Positions 37,086 through 46,523 are shown, counted from the stretch's first letter. The stretch is DNA of 64,000 nucleotides from Caballeronia sp. dw_276 (GCF_018449635.1 NZ_JAAVUV010000009.1:124001-188000); one strand, 5' to 3'. Numbers and translations are program-made. Notes: generated from the sequence alone by a model not told the origin.

Positions 37086-37724
37086 TTTTTCACGACGGTT
37101 CAAGACGCGCTTGCGGGAGCCACCCGACGGGTCGATTGGCGCTTATCGGCCAGGAAGAGACCGTCGCTGTCGCCAGCTAGATCGCCGACAATCTCTTTGT
37201 TTGGCTCCCTTGCCGGTTATTGTTGGGTTGCCAGGACGATGAAGGCCATAAAGATGACGGAAGCTGAGGCCCTGAGGGGCTTTTGCGCCCAGACATTACG
37301 TTAACGCGACCTGACCTACCAAGCTCGATTGGTCAGGCTGCCGGCGCTCGCATCCACCGAAAAAAAACAGTTTCCACACGCTTTCAGCCAGCAGGCGATT
37401 TTTATGGTCGTGGCTATAATCGCCGACTTTCGCTTTTTACGGGGATGAATAAACCTAGGATGGATGGAAAAGTGGGGCGCTGTGGCGATGCCCACAGATA
37501 AAGTCATAAAGTATATTCATCTCAGGTTGAATCCCCGGATTCCTAAATTAGAAGCGCTTTGGAGCCACGTCCGAACTGTTGCATCGCTACCTCTTCATAC
37601 GAGCTTTTTGAATTTAGCTTAGAAGCGGCACCTTCGATTTGCAACGGGAGTTTAAACAGGGGTATCTTTGGTCGCATTATTTAGATTTCAACCGCATTAC
37701 AACTTATAAAATCTAAGACGAGAT
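37086..37724. other. Intergenic left edge of the accessory island
   Basis: No gene is recognised in these 639 bases. GC content falls steadily from the miaA side. A segment around 37400-37440 contains GGCTATAATCG, a good -10-like box, but no gene follows at a suitable distance, which hints that the gene it once served was displaced by the island. No direct repeat marking an attachment site was found by eye. Confidence 0.5.
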
Positions 37725-38957
37725 ATGACAAATGATCGTTGCATTCTAGTGCAGTCGGGTCGTCACCCCGTAGTCAGGGGAGCGGGCTCAAGTGCTATAC
37801 GCTGCACTACGTGCGCTAACTTGCTGGTGGTCGGCGTCGACGATCAGACCATAATCGACATCGACATTCGATGCGGAGTTTGCAATAACGTCTACTCATT
37901 TTCAAATCTTCCGGATGAGACTCCTGTCCCCCTCTACTTGATTCGGCTCTATCCCGGGGTTTACGCGATGGGGACGGAAGGCATCGCATTGCCCAGCGGG
38001 GCCTGCATCGTCTCCTTCAATGCGGCGGAAAGCAAAAATTTTGTTCATACGCCGCGACCAAGCGATGGTGTAGCATTTCCACGGAACTTCGACGACTTAT
38101 CTGCTCTTATCCAGCGTGTTGACCTCCTTACCGCGCACAATTTTTCCCGACAAGTTGGGAGTGTTCGCAGAGCGTTTAGCGCGAAAAATACAAGTAATTT
38201 TCACGAGTGCCCGCCAGCATGGGCAATAGTGCGTCTTGAGGGCATCTATAGAACAGGATCGATAGATTTAATGCCCAATTCGTTGGATACGCTCGCATGT
38301 TCGATCGTGCACAACTTCATTGATAAATTAGACGCATGGGAACATCATCCTTTCTTCGCCTATTTTCCCAAATGGTTGTGCAACGAATTCATGCATACTA
38401 ATGCGCTTTTTTCTGCTTTGCTGGGATTACGCCAAGCAGGAAATCACGTCGGCTTGTTAAACGCATCTCTGAATACTCACGCGACTCCAGACATGTACGT
38501 CAGCCTTACTACGGAGAGGCAGCTATCGCTTGAGATTAAGGCACCCCGGATCCTTCAAGGCCCTACCATTGATCCATCAGCCAGCGACGTTACACGGTGC
38601 ATAGAAACTCAATTGCGCACGGTCAGCAGGCAGCTTATCCATTCCGAAGGAGGCCTTCTGATCGTAAGCGCATATCGAATTTCGAATGCAACCGAGCGCA
38701 AAACAATTTCGATTGCAGAGAGCGTTATAAAAAAGAAGAAGTATTCTGGAAAATTAGCTGGCATCCTATTGCATATGCACCGGCCCGCACAAATACAACT
38801 CATTGACGGACAGATTTTTATAGGGGCAGGAGAGGCGCAATTTTTTACAGTGAAAAACCCCGGTTACGTTGGGGAGAGCGATTTGCTCGACGACGGCCCG
38901 CCACCTCTTGATCTTGAAAGTCGATCGCTTTATCCAAATACTACGTATGGCTTGTAG
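37725..38957 (+). CDS. Unknown protein: N-terminal zinc ribbon, possible PD-(D/E)xK nuclease core
   Basis: The 410-residue protein has no recognised full-length family. Cys27/Cys30 (RCTTC) and Cys50/Cys53 (RCGVC) form a likely zinc ribbon. Around residues 255-272, TPDMYVSL...QLSLEIKAP has the P-D...E-x-K spacing of the PD-(D/E)xK nuclease fold (Pro255, Asp256, Glu270, Lys272), with a following helix CIETQLRTVSRQL. Codon use is AT-richer than the core genes. It stands alone upstream of the recombinase. A DNA- or RNA-cleaving defence role is inference only. Confidence 0.65.
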   Translation: MTNDRCILVQSGRHPVVRGAGSSAIRCTTCANLLVVGVDDQTIIDIDIRCGVCNNVYSFSNLPDETPVPLYLIRLYPGVYAMGTEGIALPSGACIVSFNAAESKNFVHTPRPSDGVAFPRNFDDLSALIQRVDLLTAHNFSRQVGSVRRAFSAKNTSNFHECPPAWAIVRLEGIYRTGSIDLMPNSLDTLACSIVHNFIDKLDAWEHHPFFAYFPKWLCNEFMHTNALFSALLGLRQAGNHVGLLNASLNTHATPDMYVSLTTERQLSLEIKAPRILQGPTIDPSASDVTRCIETQLRTVSRQLIHSEGGLLIVSAYRISNATERKTISIAESVIKKKKYSGKLAGILLHMHRPAQIQLIDGQIFIGAGEAQFFTVKNPGYVGESDLLDDGPPPLDLESRSLYPNTTYGL

Positions 38958-39195
38958 GACAGGCATGGTCATATCTACGAACATTCGCCTCGCCTCGGAA
39001 CGTCGAGCGTTCGGAGCTCGTAACTTCCTTTAAAAGGTAGCGCTAGGGTGATTGAATGTTGTGTCGTCCGATACTCAATCGCATTCGACTTTGTGTGATC
39101 GGTATGGGGTAAATCAAACGTCGCTTGTGGGTCGGGTCTCGCCCCCGGGACAGTCGGCGCACACTAACCCTCCCTTCACCTGAAGGAGAGTCGTC

Positions 39196-39822
39196 ATGGA
39201 AGCAAATGCCAGCAACGCCCCGACGCGCGTCCCGTGGAATAAGGACAAACTTACTGGGCAGAAGGCGCCGCTGAAGCTAAAGGAAATTTGGGCCATTCGG
39301 ATTCGGCTGCAACTGGGAGCGAAGACCCGTGATCTTGCGATGTTCAATCTCGCAATCGACAGCAAGTTGCGGGCATGCGATCTGACCAAGTTGCGCGTGC
39401 GTGATGTCTGCTTAGGCAACCGGGTGGCGCCACGGGCTACAGTCATGCAGCAAAAAACTCAGCGACCGGTGCAATTTGAAATCACCGAGCAGACCCGCGA
39501 CAGCGTGGAAAGTTGGATCAAAACGGCAGCCCTGTGTCCATCCGATTTTCTGTTTCCGGGCCGCATCCATGCTTCGCCGCATCTTTCGATACGTCAGTAC
39601 GCGCGCATCGTCCATCGGTGGATCAAATCGACCGGGCTTGACGACACGGCCTACGGGACGCACACGATGCATCGCACAAAAGCGTCGTTGATTTACCGAC
39701 GTACGAAAAATATGAGGGGTGTTCAGCTGCTGCTTGGTCATACGAAGCTGGAAAGTACCGTCCGTAATCTCGGCATCGAGGTTGACGACGCGCTCGAGAT
39801 GGCCGAGCAAACCGACGTTTAA
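39196..39822 (+). CDS. Tyrosine recombinase, probably inactive
   Basis: The 208-residue protein is of the short phage-integrase-like family common on Burkholderiaceae mobile DNA. Arg59 (SKLRACDL), Lys87 (QQKTQRP), His156 (THTMHRTK) and His182 (LLGHTKLEST) are visible. The HxxR arginine position is His159, and the nucleophilic tyrosine expected after ESTVR is Asn191 (TVRNLGIEVDD). With Arg and Tyr both lost, strand exchange is unlikely. AAGGAGAG precedes the ATG. It marks the mobile origin of the region; an alternative is a DNA-binding regulator retained from a recombinase. Confidence 0.88.
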   Translation: MEANASNAPTRVPWNKDKLTGQKAPLKLKEIWAIRIRLQLGAKTRDLAMFNLAIDSKLRACDLTKLRVRDVCLGNRVAPRATVMQQKTQRPVQFEITEQTRDSVESWIKTAALCPSDFLFPGRIHASPHLSIRQYARIVHRWIKSTGLDDTAYGTHTMHRTKASLIYRRTKNMRGVQLLLGHTKLESTVRNLGIEVDDALEMAEQTDV

Positions 39823-39830
39823 CGACGGGA

Positions 39831-39860
39831 GGCCGGTCGGCAATCGGACGCTGACCGGCC
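39831..39860 (+). repeat. Hairpin just after the recombinase gene
   Basis: Perfect arms GGCCGGTC (39831-39838) and GACCGGCC (39853-39860) flank a 14-base loop. There is no T-run, so it is more likely a recombination-associated or weak termination structure than an intrinsic terminator. Confidence 0.6.
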
Positions 39861-40000
39861 ATGAAGCGTCATTCGCCCGCGGCGTCGCTCGGACATTCAG
39901 ACGTCGCTTCCACGCAGGAAGCGGCCATCCAATTCGCGATGACGAACGTTGCTTGATCGGCCCGAGCTGGCACTGGGATGGACCGGGTTCTACGTCAGCA

Positions 40001-40019
40001 ATGTGGCGGATTGCTGACG
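40001..40019 (+). repeat. 19-bp repeat, copy 1 (left of the S1-lipase cassette)
   Basis: ATGTGGCGGATTGCTGACG lies here on the plus strand. It matches 18 of 19 bases with a minus-strand copy at 43681-43699, so the two are inverted around the S1 chimera and lipase genes. Surrounding sequence on both sides is also loosely similar. Confidence 0.7.
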
Positions 40020-40447
40020 ATGGCGGCATCGCGCAGTCGGACGCCAGCTTCCTGCATCAGCGAACTCACACTCTCGACCCTGAGCGACTGTCGAAATATC
40101 AAGACATCAACGGCTATTTGCAAAGTCGAGCGGACTTTCGGCCATTGCTGTGATTGGGACGGGCTGAGCCCCTTTGCGATCGGTAATCTGACACGCCCAA
40201 AACCATCGGCGACGTTTTTTGGCACATCCGGGACAGAGCAGGTTTCGAGAGTGACGACCACTGGTACAGACTCGCCGACGGACGGATAGCATCGGTATAA
40301 TTTAACTATTGAATTTCATTTTCGATAACCCAGGCAAATCGAGGTGCCGAAACAGGAGTGGTACACTAAATTTCTACCCGCGCACGGAACTTTCCTCCGA
40401 AAACGAGTTGGGAGTTTGGAGCGTGATTTGCGGCCGCGAGAATAAAT

Positions 40448-42334
40448 ATGACCATCTATACCCGCATCGGTCCAGGTGTAAGCACAGAATCTTTCGCGTC
40501 GCGGTTCGAAGAGTCGCTGACCAAGCAAGACATGCGCGCCGGCAAAGTGATCTCCGTCGAAGTCGTGCGTGTTGACCACAACTTCGTGGTCGTCAACGCT
40601 GGTTTCAAGTCCGAATCCTACGTCCCGCTCGAAGAGTTCCTGAACGACGCGGGCGAGGTAGAAGTCCAGGCAGGCGACTTCGTCTCCGTCGCTATCGAGG
40701 CAATGGAAAACGGCTATGGCGACACCATCCTGTCGCGTGACAAAGCGAAGCGCCTGGCTTCGCGGTTGTCGCTGGAAAAGGCTCTCGACAACAACGAACT
40801 CGTCACCGGCACGATCACGGGCAGGGTCAAGGGCGGGATGACCGTCATGGTCAACGGCATCCGCGCGTTCCTGCCGGGTTCGTTGGTCGACACGCGTCCG
40901 GTCAAGGACACGACCCCGTATGAAGGCAAGACGCTGGAATTCCGCGTCATCAAGCTCGACCGTAAGCGTAACCACGTTGTGCTGTCGCGCCGCGCCGTGA
41001 TCGAATCAACCCAAGGCGAAGAGCGCGCAAAGCTGCTCGAGACGCTGAAGGAAGGCGCGATTGTGGAAGGCGTGGTCAAAAACATCACGGACTATGGCGC
41101 ATTCGTGGACCTCGGCGGTATCGACGGCCTGCTGCACATCACGGACATCGCATGGCGTCGTGTGCGTCACCCGAGCGAAGTTCTGTCGGTTGGCCAGGAA
41201 GTTACCGCGAAGATTCTCAAGTTCGACCAAGAAAAGAACCGCGTTTCGCTTGGTATCAAGCAACTCGGCGACGACCCGTGGGAAGGCATTTCCCGCCGTT
41301 ACCCGTCGGGCACGCGCCTGTTCGGTAAGGTCACCAACATCACCGACTACGGCGCATTCGTCGAAGTGGAATCGGGCATCGAAGGCCTGGTTCACGGGTC
41401 GGAAATGGACTGGGCGAACAAGAACGTTGCACCGTCGAAGGTTGTGCAACTCGGCGACGAAGTCGAAGTCATGGTTCTCGAAATCGACGAAGACCGCCGC
41501 CGTATCAGCCTCGGCATGAAGCAGTGCAAGCCGAACCCATGGGACGACTTCAGCCGCAACTTCAAGAAGGGCGACAAGCTGGAAGGCGCGATCAAGTCGG
41601 TCACCGACTTCGGCGTGTTCATTGGTTTGCCGGGCGGCATCGACGGTCTGGTTCACCTCTCGGACCTGTCGTGGAGCGAAACGGGCGAAGAAGCGGTTCG
41701 CAAGTACAAGAAGGGCGACGAAGTAGAGGCGATCGTTCTCGGCATCGACGTCGAGAAAGAACGCATTTCGCTGGGGATGAGCCAGTCCAGTCTGCAAACG
41801 GGAAGCAAATCGGAGTACCGTCGGGGCAAAGTCTCTGCTCGCCATTCCGAGCAAGGCTACGCCCCGGATGCGCCGTCGCTGGATGCCTCGTCCAAGATTT
41901 GGCGGACCACGGGAGTCGAAATACGGGCGACTGGTTGCGCGATTGATGTAAGCGATTTACGGACGCTTCTCGCGAAATACGGATCCTCTTTCGCTGGACG
42001 TGTATGCACGACTGGCCTAAGTGTTGTTCTTCGAACTGATCCGTGTTCGACCCTTGACGATTTCGTCGACCGGTTAGGTGAAGTCGCTTGTGCTTACTGG
42101 GAAATGCCTTGGGCCTATGAGTCAGAGGTCAGACCGATGGTCGGGGTTCTGGGCATTTACGCTAGTGGCGCGATTCGAAGCGTGGGAGAAATTATTAGTC
42201 AATCCCCGAATGGAGTTCGCGTGAAAATCAAAGATGGTCTCGAACTGATCGATCCCGACGCAGATCAAGCTGACGACGCGTACACAGAAGTAGTGGAATC
42301 GCAAGTAACTCTAGTAGGTGTAGAAAGTTTATGA
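40448..42334 (+). CDS. Chimeric ribosomal protein S1: five S1 domains plus an unrelated C-terminal domain
   Basis: The 628-residue protein has residues 14-448 that follow bacterial S1 almost completely ([43 protein letters not shown]). S1 domains lie at about 30-96, 115-181, 201-269, 286-356 and 373-443. Domain 6 and the normal C-terminal tail are absent. The first 12 residues ([12 protein letters not shown]) are unlike normal S1. From about 450 the sequence becomes AT-richer and unrelated ([43 protein letters not shown]). Domains 1-2 of S1 bind the ribosome and 3-5 bind RNA. The stop overlaps the lipase ATG. The housekeeping rpsA should lie elsewhere; this looks like a captured, altered copy. 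Confidence 0.85.
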   Translation: MTIYTRIGPGVSTESFASRFEESLTKQDMRAGKVISVEVVRVDHNFVVVNAGFKSESYVPLEEFLNDAGEVEVQAGDFVSVAIEAMENGYGDTILSRDKAKRLASRLSLEKALDNNELVTGTITGRVKGGMTVMVNGIRAFLPGSLVDTRPVKDTTPYEGKTLEFRVIKLDRKRNHVVLSRRAVIESTQGEERAKLLETLKEGAIVEGVVKNITDYGAFVDLGGIDGLLHITDIAWRRVRHPSEVLSVGQEVTAKILKFDQEKNRVSLGIKQLGDDPWEGISRRYPSGTRLFGKVTNITDYGAFVEVESGIEGLVHGSEMDWANKNVAPSKVVQLGDEVEVMVLEIDEDRRRISLGMKQCKPNPWDDFSRNFKKGDKLEGAIKSVTDFGVFIGLPGGIDGLVHLSDLSWSETGEEAVRKYKKGDEVEAIVLGIDVEKERISLGMSQSSLQTGSKSEYRRGKVSARHSEQGYAPDAPSLDASSKIWRTTGVEIRATGCAIDVSDLRTLLAKYGSSFAGRVCTTGLSVVLRTDPCSTLDDFVDRLGEVACAYWEMPWAYESEVRPMVGVLGIYASGAIRSVGEIISQSPNGVRVKIKDGLELIDPDADQADDAYTEVVESQVTLVGVESL

Positions 42335-43254
42335 GCGAAGATAAGTCACCAGCCCTGCGACATTTGCGAGTAGGCGATGAATTGATAAAATTTAGCACGG
42401 GATTACGTGCCAAAGGGGCCGATTTTGATCACGCCGATAACGTGATTTTTGTTCACGGGTTCACGGCGCATGGATCATATTTAAATGGCCTAGCAGAGTA
42501 TTTTGATGATAATGGATTTAATTCTTTTATATTTAATTATAATTCTTATCGTGGAATTGAGAAGGCGGCAGAAACGTTGCACTCTCTTATTGCAGGCATC
42601 AATAATCTTTCAAAATCTGAAATGTGCGCAGAAGGAATTTTGGGGCGCAAGAAATTTAGTTTTGTGTGTCATAGTATGGGCGGTCTTGTGGCGCGGGCCT
42701 TTACCTATCGGAATGGCGCGTGCCAGTATATAAATCGCGTGGTCACACTTGGCACTCCGCACAGTGGTACCTTAGGAAACAGTGAAATTCTCGACTATTT
42801 CCTGAGGTGGAGTGAATTTGTCACGGAAGCAGTGCCCGGAATGACCGCAAAAGCGTGCCTGTCTGCACAAGAGCTGACTAGCAAAGATCCAGCGCCTATG
42901 CTCCTCGACCGACTTCAGTTAGAAAATCCAGCAGCATGTGAAATTCCAGTTCTTACAATCTCCGGAGGAAAGCAGTGGCTCGAATTCGGCAATAATCGAC
43001 TTTTTAACAGTGCTTGGAATTCCAAAATTCAGCGACTCCTAAGTCCCGGACAGAACGATGGCCTAGTCTCAGAGACGAGTAGTTCTCTTCAGGCCGTAGG
43101 TTTCATGCACTGCTTGCCCAATAATCAACATTATTGCGATTATCCGGAATTTTCCCAAATAAACCATTCCAATTTGATTAATAATCAGGATTTAAGTATA
43201 AAAATGATGGGGTGGCTTAAGCAAGGTGCGGACGCGTTGGGAACGCAAATCTGA
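42331..43254 (+). CDS. Lipase-like alpha/beta hydrolase (PGAP1/DUF676 type)
   Basis: The 307-residue hydrolase has a full lipase-like catalytic set: oxyanion VHGFTAHG (41-48), nucleophile Ser115 in [11 protein letters not shown], Asp243 in GQNDGLV, and His279 in INHSNL. The TLGTPHSG block is typical of PGAP1-like lipases and acyltransferases. There is no signal peptide or transmembrane segment, so it acts in the cytoplasm or is exported by another route. The ATG overlaps the stop of the S1 chimera, implying coupled translation. Strong AT bias marks it as foreign. Membrane phospholipid is a plausible but unproven substrate. Confidence 0.85.
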   Translation: MSEDKSPALRHLRVGDELIKFSTGLRAKGADFDHADNVIFVHGFTAHGSYLNGLAEYFDDNGFNSFIFNYNSYRGIEKAAETLHSLIAGINNLSKSEMCAEGILGRKKFSFVCHSMGGLVARAFTYRNGACQYINRVVTLGTPHSGTLGNSEILDYFLRWSEFVTEAVPGMTAKACLSAQELTSKDPAPMLLDRLQLENPAACEIPVLTISGGKQWLEFGNNRLFNSAWNSKIQRLLSPGQNDGLVSETSSSLQAVGFMHCLPNNQHYCDYPEFSQINHSNLINNQDLSIKMMGWLKQGADALGTQI

Positions 43255-43680
43255 ATGATCCCAGATCTTCACGCTTGGGTGCGCTTTAAGCCCTACCAAG
43301 AAGCGCTTAGTTTTCGTGAAAACCTGCAAGCGGTTCGACAAAATGCAATAATTTCCGTTATACGTGTCTGACCGCGCTTGCGACCTCGCTCATCCACATG
43401 ACGTCGGAGACCGCCGGGTTGGCGAGTATTGTTAGCGTGAAATCTTTTCTTCTTTGTCCTATTCATTAGCTTCGTCATTGTTGCAACAATGCCAAAATTT
43501 CTTCGTCAGTGTTAGAAACAGAGTGCTTCCAAAACAGCGGCACGCTACCGTTCCCGACACATCGACCACCAACAGCTAGAGGCTAGCCGTTCAGGGTATG
43601 CGGTCACTGAGACCGCTTCGGGTCGGAACTGTGAGATGCACGATGTAGAATGCCGTCGTCCAGCGGCTTGCCGCAGTCTG

Positions 43681-43699
43681 CGTCAGCAATCCCCCACAT
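43681..43699 (-). repeat. 19-bp repeat, copy 2 (right of the S1-lipase cassette)
   Basis: Read on the minus strand, ATGTGGGGGATTGCTGACG differs from the copy at 40001-40019 at one base. The opposite orientation makes the pair an inverted repeat about 3.7 kb apart, enclosing the S1 chimera and lipase genes. Confidence 0.7.
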
Positions 43700-43955
43700 C
43701 ACCGACGCAGGATTCAGCCCGCCTTCCAATGTCCGCTTCTGCCGACAAGCGCGCGGCGAGCATCGGGCGGGTTTCGAAATGGACCAGCCGTTCGAGTGAC
43801 CACTTCATGGCTCAGGCGAACGGCAGAAAGTGGCCGACGGTACACGTTCACACAAACCGTCGGAAAGCTGCTCCTGAGAATTCAAACGATCTCACGGGGG
43901 CACGTTCATCGAACTGGTGCTATCGGCCAATTACGGCCATTCAGCATCTGCGTTC

Positions 43956-43963
43956 AGATCGTC
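43956..43963. repeat. Target-site duplication, left copy, outer IS66
   Basis: AGATCGTC immediately precedes the outer element's terminal GTAAGC and is repeated exactly at 48848-48855 after the other end. Eight bases is the standard IS66 duplication length. Confidence 0.95.
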
Positions 43964-44060
43964 GTAAGCGCCCGGCAAAGTCAGGGTGAGCTCAATCAGG
44001 GGACAGGTGGTACCCAGTTATGCGGAAGCAATTCGGCGATCTTATCGGCCCGCTGTGTTG

Positions 44061-44068
44061 GCAGCCGC
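44061..44068. repeat. Target-site duplication, left copy, inner IS66
   Basis: GCAGCCGC directly before the inner element's GTAAGC end; the exact copy is at 46516-46523. It lies within the outer tnpC coding sequence. Confidence 0.95.
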
Positions 44069-44137
44069 GTAAGCGTCGCGCGAGGGCCGCACTTGATCTT
44101 GCTACCTTGAGACGCCAAAGTGGTTCCCACTACTTGA

Positions 44138-44545
44138 ATGGTGGGAACTAATTTGACATTAGAAAAATCGCACTCGGGCAGTCGTAAAGGCTGCCCGAAT
44201 CATAGTCCGGAGTTTCGGCGCCGAATGGTCGATGCGGCCTGTGAGCCCGGTGTGTCGGTTTCAAGTCTTGCTCGTGAGAACGGCTTGAACGCTAACCTGC
44301 TGTTCAGATGGCGACGAGAACATAGAGTTAAACAGCAGGGCAAGGTTAGCGGGCTTATTCCCGTGAGCGTGGTGACAGACGTAGCGAGCGTGGTTGCGCC
44401 AGAGGCGTTGATCGAACCGGATAAGGCGAAGGCGACATCACCGGGCGGCACGATCGAAGTACGAATTGGCCGTGCAATGGTCAAAGTGGATGGCGCGGTC
44501 GATGTCGAGACGCTTCGAGCTGTGCTGGCGAGTCTGAGATCGTGA
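44138..44545 (+). CDS. tnpA: Inner IS66 accessory protein TnpA
   Basis: The 135-residue protein has the IS3/IS66 TnpA-type HTH (YSPEF-like HSPEFRRRMVDAACEPGVSV, LARENGLNANLLFRWRREH). IS66 TnpA is needed for transposition and probably binds the element ends. It ends in an ATGA overlap with tnpB. An inverted repeat GTTCCCAC/GTGGGAAC spans the start region (44122-44147) and could affect translation. Confidence 0.92.
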   Translation: MVGTNLTLEKSHSGSRKGCPNHSPEFRRRMVDAACEPGVSVSSLARENGLNANLLFRWRREHRVKQQGKVSGLIPVSVVTDVASVVAPEALIEPDKAKATSPGGTIEVRIGRAMVKVDGAVDVETLRAVLASLRS

Positions 44546-44886
44546 TCGGCCTGCCGGCGGGTACGCGAGTGTGGATTGCAGCAGGTATCACCGACATGCG
44601 CTCTGGATTCCCGGGGTTAGCTGCCAAGGTGCAGACAGCGCTCGGTGAAAATCCGCTGAGCGGCGACGTGTTCATCTTTCGTGGGCGCCGTGGCGATTTG
44701 ATCAAGATTCTATGGGCGACTGATGACGGGGTCTGGCTGCTCGCGAAGCGCCTCACAAATGGCCGTTTCATCTGGCCACAGGCTGATGGCGGCAAGATCC
44801 ATTTGACGAGCGCCCAGCTATCCATGGTCCTCGAAGGGATCGATTGGCGCCAGCCTCGTCGCACAGCGGCATTATTGATGGCGTAG
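44542..44886 (+). CDS. tnpB: Inner IS66 accessory protein TnpB
   Basis: The 114-residue protein is the classical IS66 Orf2 (MRSGFPGLAAKVQTALGENP, VFIFRGRRGDLIKILWATDD, LLAKRLTNGRFIWP). It starts within the tnpA stop and is required with TnpA and TnpC for movement. It is full length and undamaged. Confidence 0.95.
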   Translation: MIGLPAGTRVWIAAGITDMRSGFPGLAAKVQTALGENPLSGDVFIFRGRRGDLIKILWATDDGVWLLAKRLTNGRFIWPQADGGKIHLTSAQLSMVLEGIDWRQPRRTAALLMA

Positions 44887-44925
44887 CGGTTGTAAACCGC
44901 ACGGGATACTCGTAAACTGCGGCGT

Positions 44926-46470
44926 ATGCCGAGCGACGCCGATCTCCCCGATGATGTTGTCACCCTGCAGGCCTTGCTAAGCGAGGCCTTCGCATCAATT
45001 GCCGATCGGGATCGCGAGATTGAACGCCTGAAGGTTCAGATCGACAAGCTCAAACGGATGCACTTTGGCCGTAAATCCGAGCAGTTGGATCGGCAGTTGG
45101 ATCAACTCGAGACACAGCTAGAGGATCTGGCAACTGGGCAAGGCGCCGCCGACGTTCGCCGGGCGCGCGCGCGATCTCCAAGTTCGGGCATCTCCGTGCA
45201 GGCGCCCAAGGAAGCTCTGCCACCCCATCTGCCACGCGAAGATCGCGTGCTCGAACCCGATCCGACATGCCCCAAGTGCGGCAGCGCCATGCGCGCGCTT
45301 GGCGAAGACGTGTCCGAGCAGTTGGCGCGCGTCACCGCTATGTTTAAGGTAATCCGCACGATTCGACGCAAGATGGCCTGCCCCAGTTGCGGTCACATCG
45401 AACAGCCGCCGATGCCGGGGCTGCCGATTGAGCGCAGCATGGCGCATCCGAGCTTGCTTGCTGACATCCTGGTCTCGAAGTACGCCGACCACATTCCCTT
45501 GTATCGCCAAACGGGGATCGCTGCGCGCGAAGGCGTACGCCTTGATCGCGCCACCACAGCGCGCTGGGTTGGACAGTGCGAAGAACTCTGCAGGCCGCTG
45601 ACCGAAGCGCTGCGCGTCTATGTTATGGCGGCCACCAAGATCCACGCGGATGACACACCGATCCCGGTGCTCGCGCCGGGCAACAAGAAAACCCGCACGG
45701 GTCGGCTCTGGGTCTACGTTCGCGATGACCGCCGTTCGGCTTCCATAGAACCGGCCGCCGTCTGGTTCGCTTACTCACCGGACCGCAAAGGCATCCACCC
45801 ACAAACTCATCTTGCTAAATTTGAGGGCATCCTTCAGGCGGACGCGTATGCGGGCTATGCTGATCTGTACCTCGATGGGAAAATCCATCCGGCCGCTTGT
45901 TGGGATCATGCTCGGCGGTATGTCTTTGACGTCCATGAGAAAACGCCGTCGGAAACCACCACGCAATTGCTTGACAGGATCGGCGAGCTATACGGTATTG
46001 AGGCTGAGATCCGCGGCAAGCCTTCGGATGAACGATTGCGCGTGCGCCTGGAAAAGAGCAAACCGCTGCTCGTGACTCTCGAAAAGTTGATGCGAGAAAA
46101 ACTTGCCACGATTTGGGCGAAAGCACCGCTGGTCGAAGCGATTAACTACTCTTTGAACCGCTGGGATGCGCTCACGTTGTTCTGCGACGATGGACAGGCA
46201 GAAATCAGCAATGTACTTGCGGAAAATGCATTGCGCTGTGTGGCGCTCGGCAGGCGCAACTACATGTTCGCCGGCTCCGACAGTGGAGGAGAACGGGCCG
46301 CGGCGATGTATTCATTGCTCGGCTCGTGCAAGCTCAATGGCGTCAATCCACGTGCTTATCTTGACTACGTGCTGACGCGCATCGCAGACCACAAAATCAA
46401 CGTCATCGACGAACTACTGCCTTGGAACATCGCCAGACTTCTGCCCTCGTTCCCACCGGCATCAAACTGA
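44926..46470 (+). CDS. tnpC: Inner IS66 transposase TnpC
   Basis: The 514-residue DDE transposase has an N-terminal leucine-zipper-like helix ([20 protein letters not shown]), a zinc-binding [17 protein letters not shown] region, then the catalytic Asp in [13 protein letters not shown], Asp in [13 protein letters not shown], and Glu in [14 protein letters not shown]. It is complete, ending 45 bases before the right inverted repeat. Confidence 0.96.
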   Translation: MPSDADLPDDVVTLQALLSEAFASIADRDREIERLKVQIDKLKRMHFGRKSEQLDRQLDQLETQLEDLATGQGAADVRRARARSPSSGISVQAPKEALPPHLPREDRVLEPDPTCPKCGSAMRALGEDVSEQLARVTAMFKVIRTIRRKMACPSCGHIEQPPMPGLPIERSMAHPSLLADILVSKYADHIPLYRQTGIAAREGVRLDRATTARWVGQCEELCRPLTEALRVYVMAATKIHADDTPIPVLAPGNKKTRTGRLWVYVRDDRRSASIEPAAVWFAYSPDRKGIHPQTHLAKFEGILQADAYAGYADLYLDGKIHPAACWDHARRYVFDVHEKTPSETTTQLLDRIGELYGIEAEIRGKPSDERLRVRLEKSKPLLVTLEKLMREKLATIWAKAPLVEAINYSLNRWDALTLFCDDGQAEISNVLAENALRCVALGRRNYMFAGSDSGGERAAAMYSLLGSCKLNGVNPRAYLDYVLTRIADHKINVIDELLPWNIARLLPSFPPASN

Positions 46471-46515
46471 TCCGCTCGTCTACGAAAATCTGAAGGGCCC
46501 CCACGAGACGCTTAC

Positions 46516-46523
46516 GCAGCCGC
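46516..46523. repeat. Target-site duplication, right copy, inner IS66
   Basis: GCAGCCGC immediately after the inner element's right end, identical to 44061-44068. From here the interrupted outer tnpC resumes in frame on the minus strand. Confidence 0.95.

Larger units (their letters stand above)
39823..40447. other. Non-coding region between the recombinase and the S1 chimera
   Basis: There is no supported gene in 625 bases. It contains the hairpin at 39831-39860, one copy of a 19-bp repeat (40001-40019), and a perfect -10-like TATAAT at 40296-40301 without a clear -35 box, the best candidate promoter for the S1-lipase pair. GC drops near 40290-40400, then rises at the S1 coding start. Confidence 0.5.
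43255..43963. other. Non-coding region between the lipase gene and the outer IS66 element
   Basis: There is no supported gene in 709 bases. The first third is AT-rich. From about 43640 it is GC-richer and contains the second 19-bp repeat copy (43681-43699) and sequence resembling, in reverse, the stretch after the recombinase. It ends with the 8-bp target duplication AGATCGTC. Confidence 0.5.
44069..46515 (+). mobile_element. Inner IS66-family element, complete
   Basis: A 2447-bp element with terminal repeats GTAAGCGTCGCGCGAGGGCC at 44069 and, reversed at 46515, GTAAGCGTCTCGTGGGGGCC (17 of 20 match). It is flanked by GCAGCCGC duplications and holds intact tnpA, tnpB and tnpC on the plus strand, so it is potentially active. 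It sits in the opposite orientation to its host element. Confidence 0.96.

Noticed and set aside
39995..40261. Minus-strand open frames between the recombinase and the S1 chimera
   Set aside because: No ribosome site, no family resemblance, and the region resembles non-coding sequence found also near 43700.
46403..46515. A 37-residue C-terminal extension of the outer TnpC
   Set aside because: It is read from the inner IS66 inverted repeat and 3' end; the true C-terminus lies at 43996-44060.
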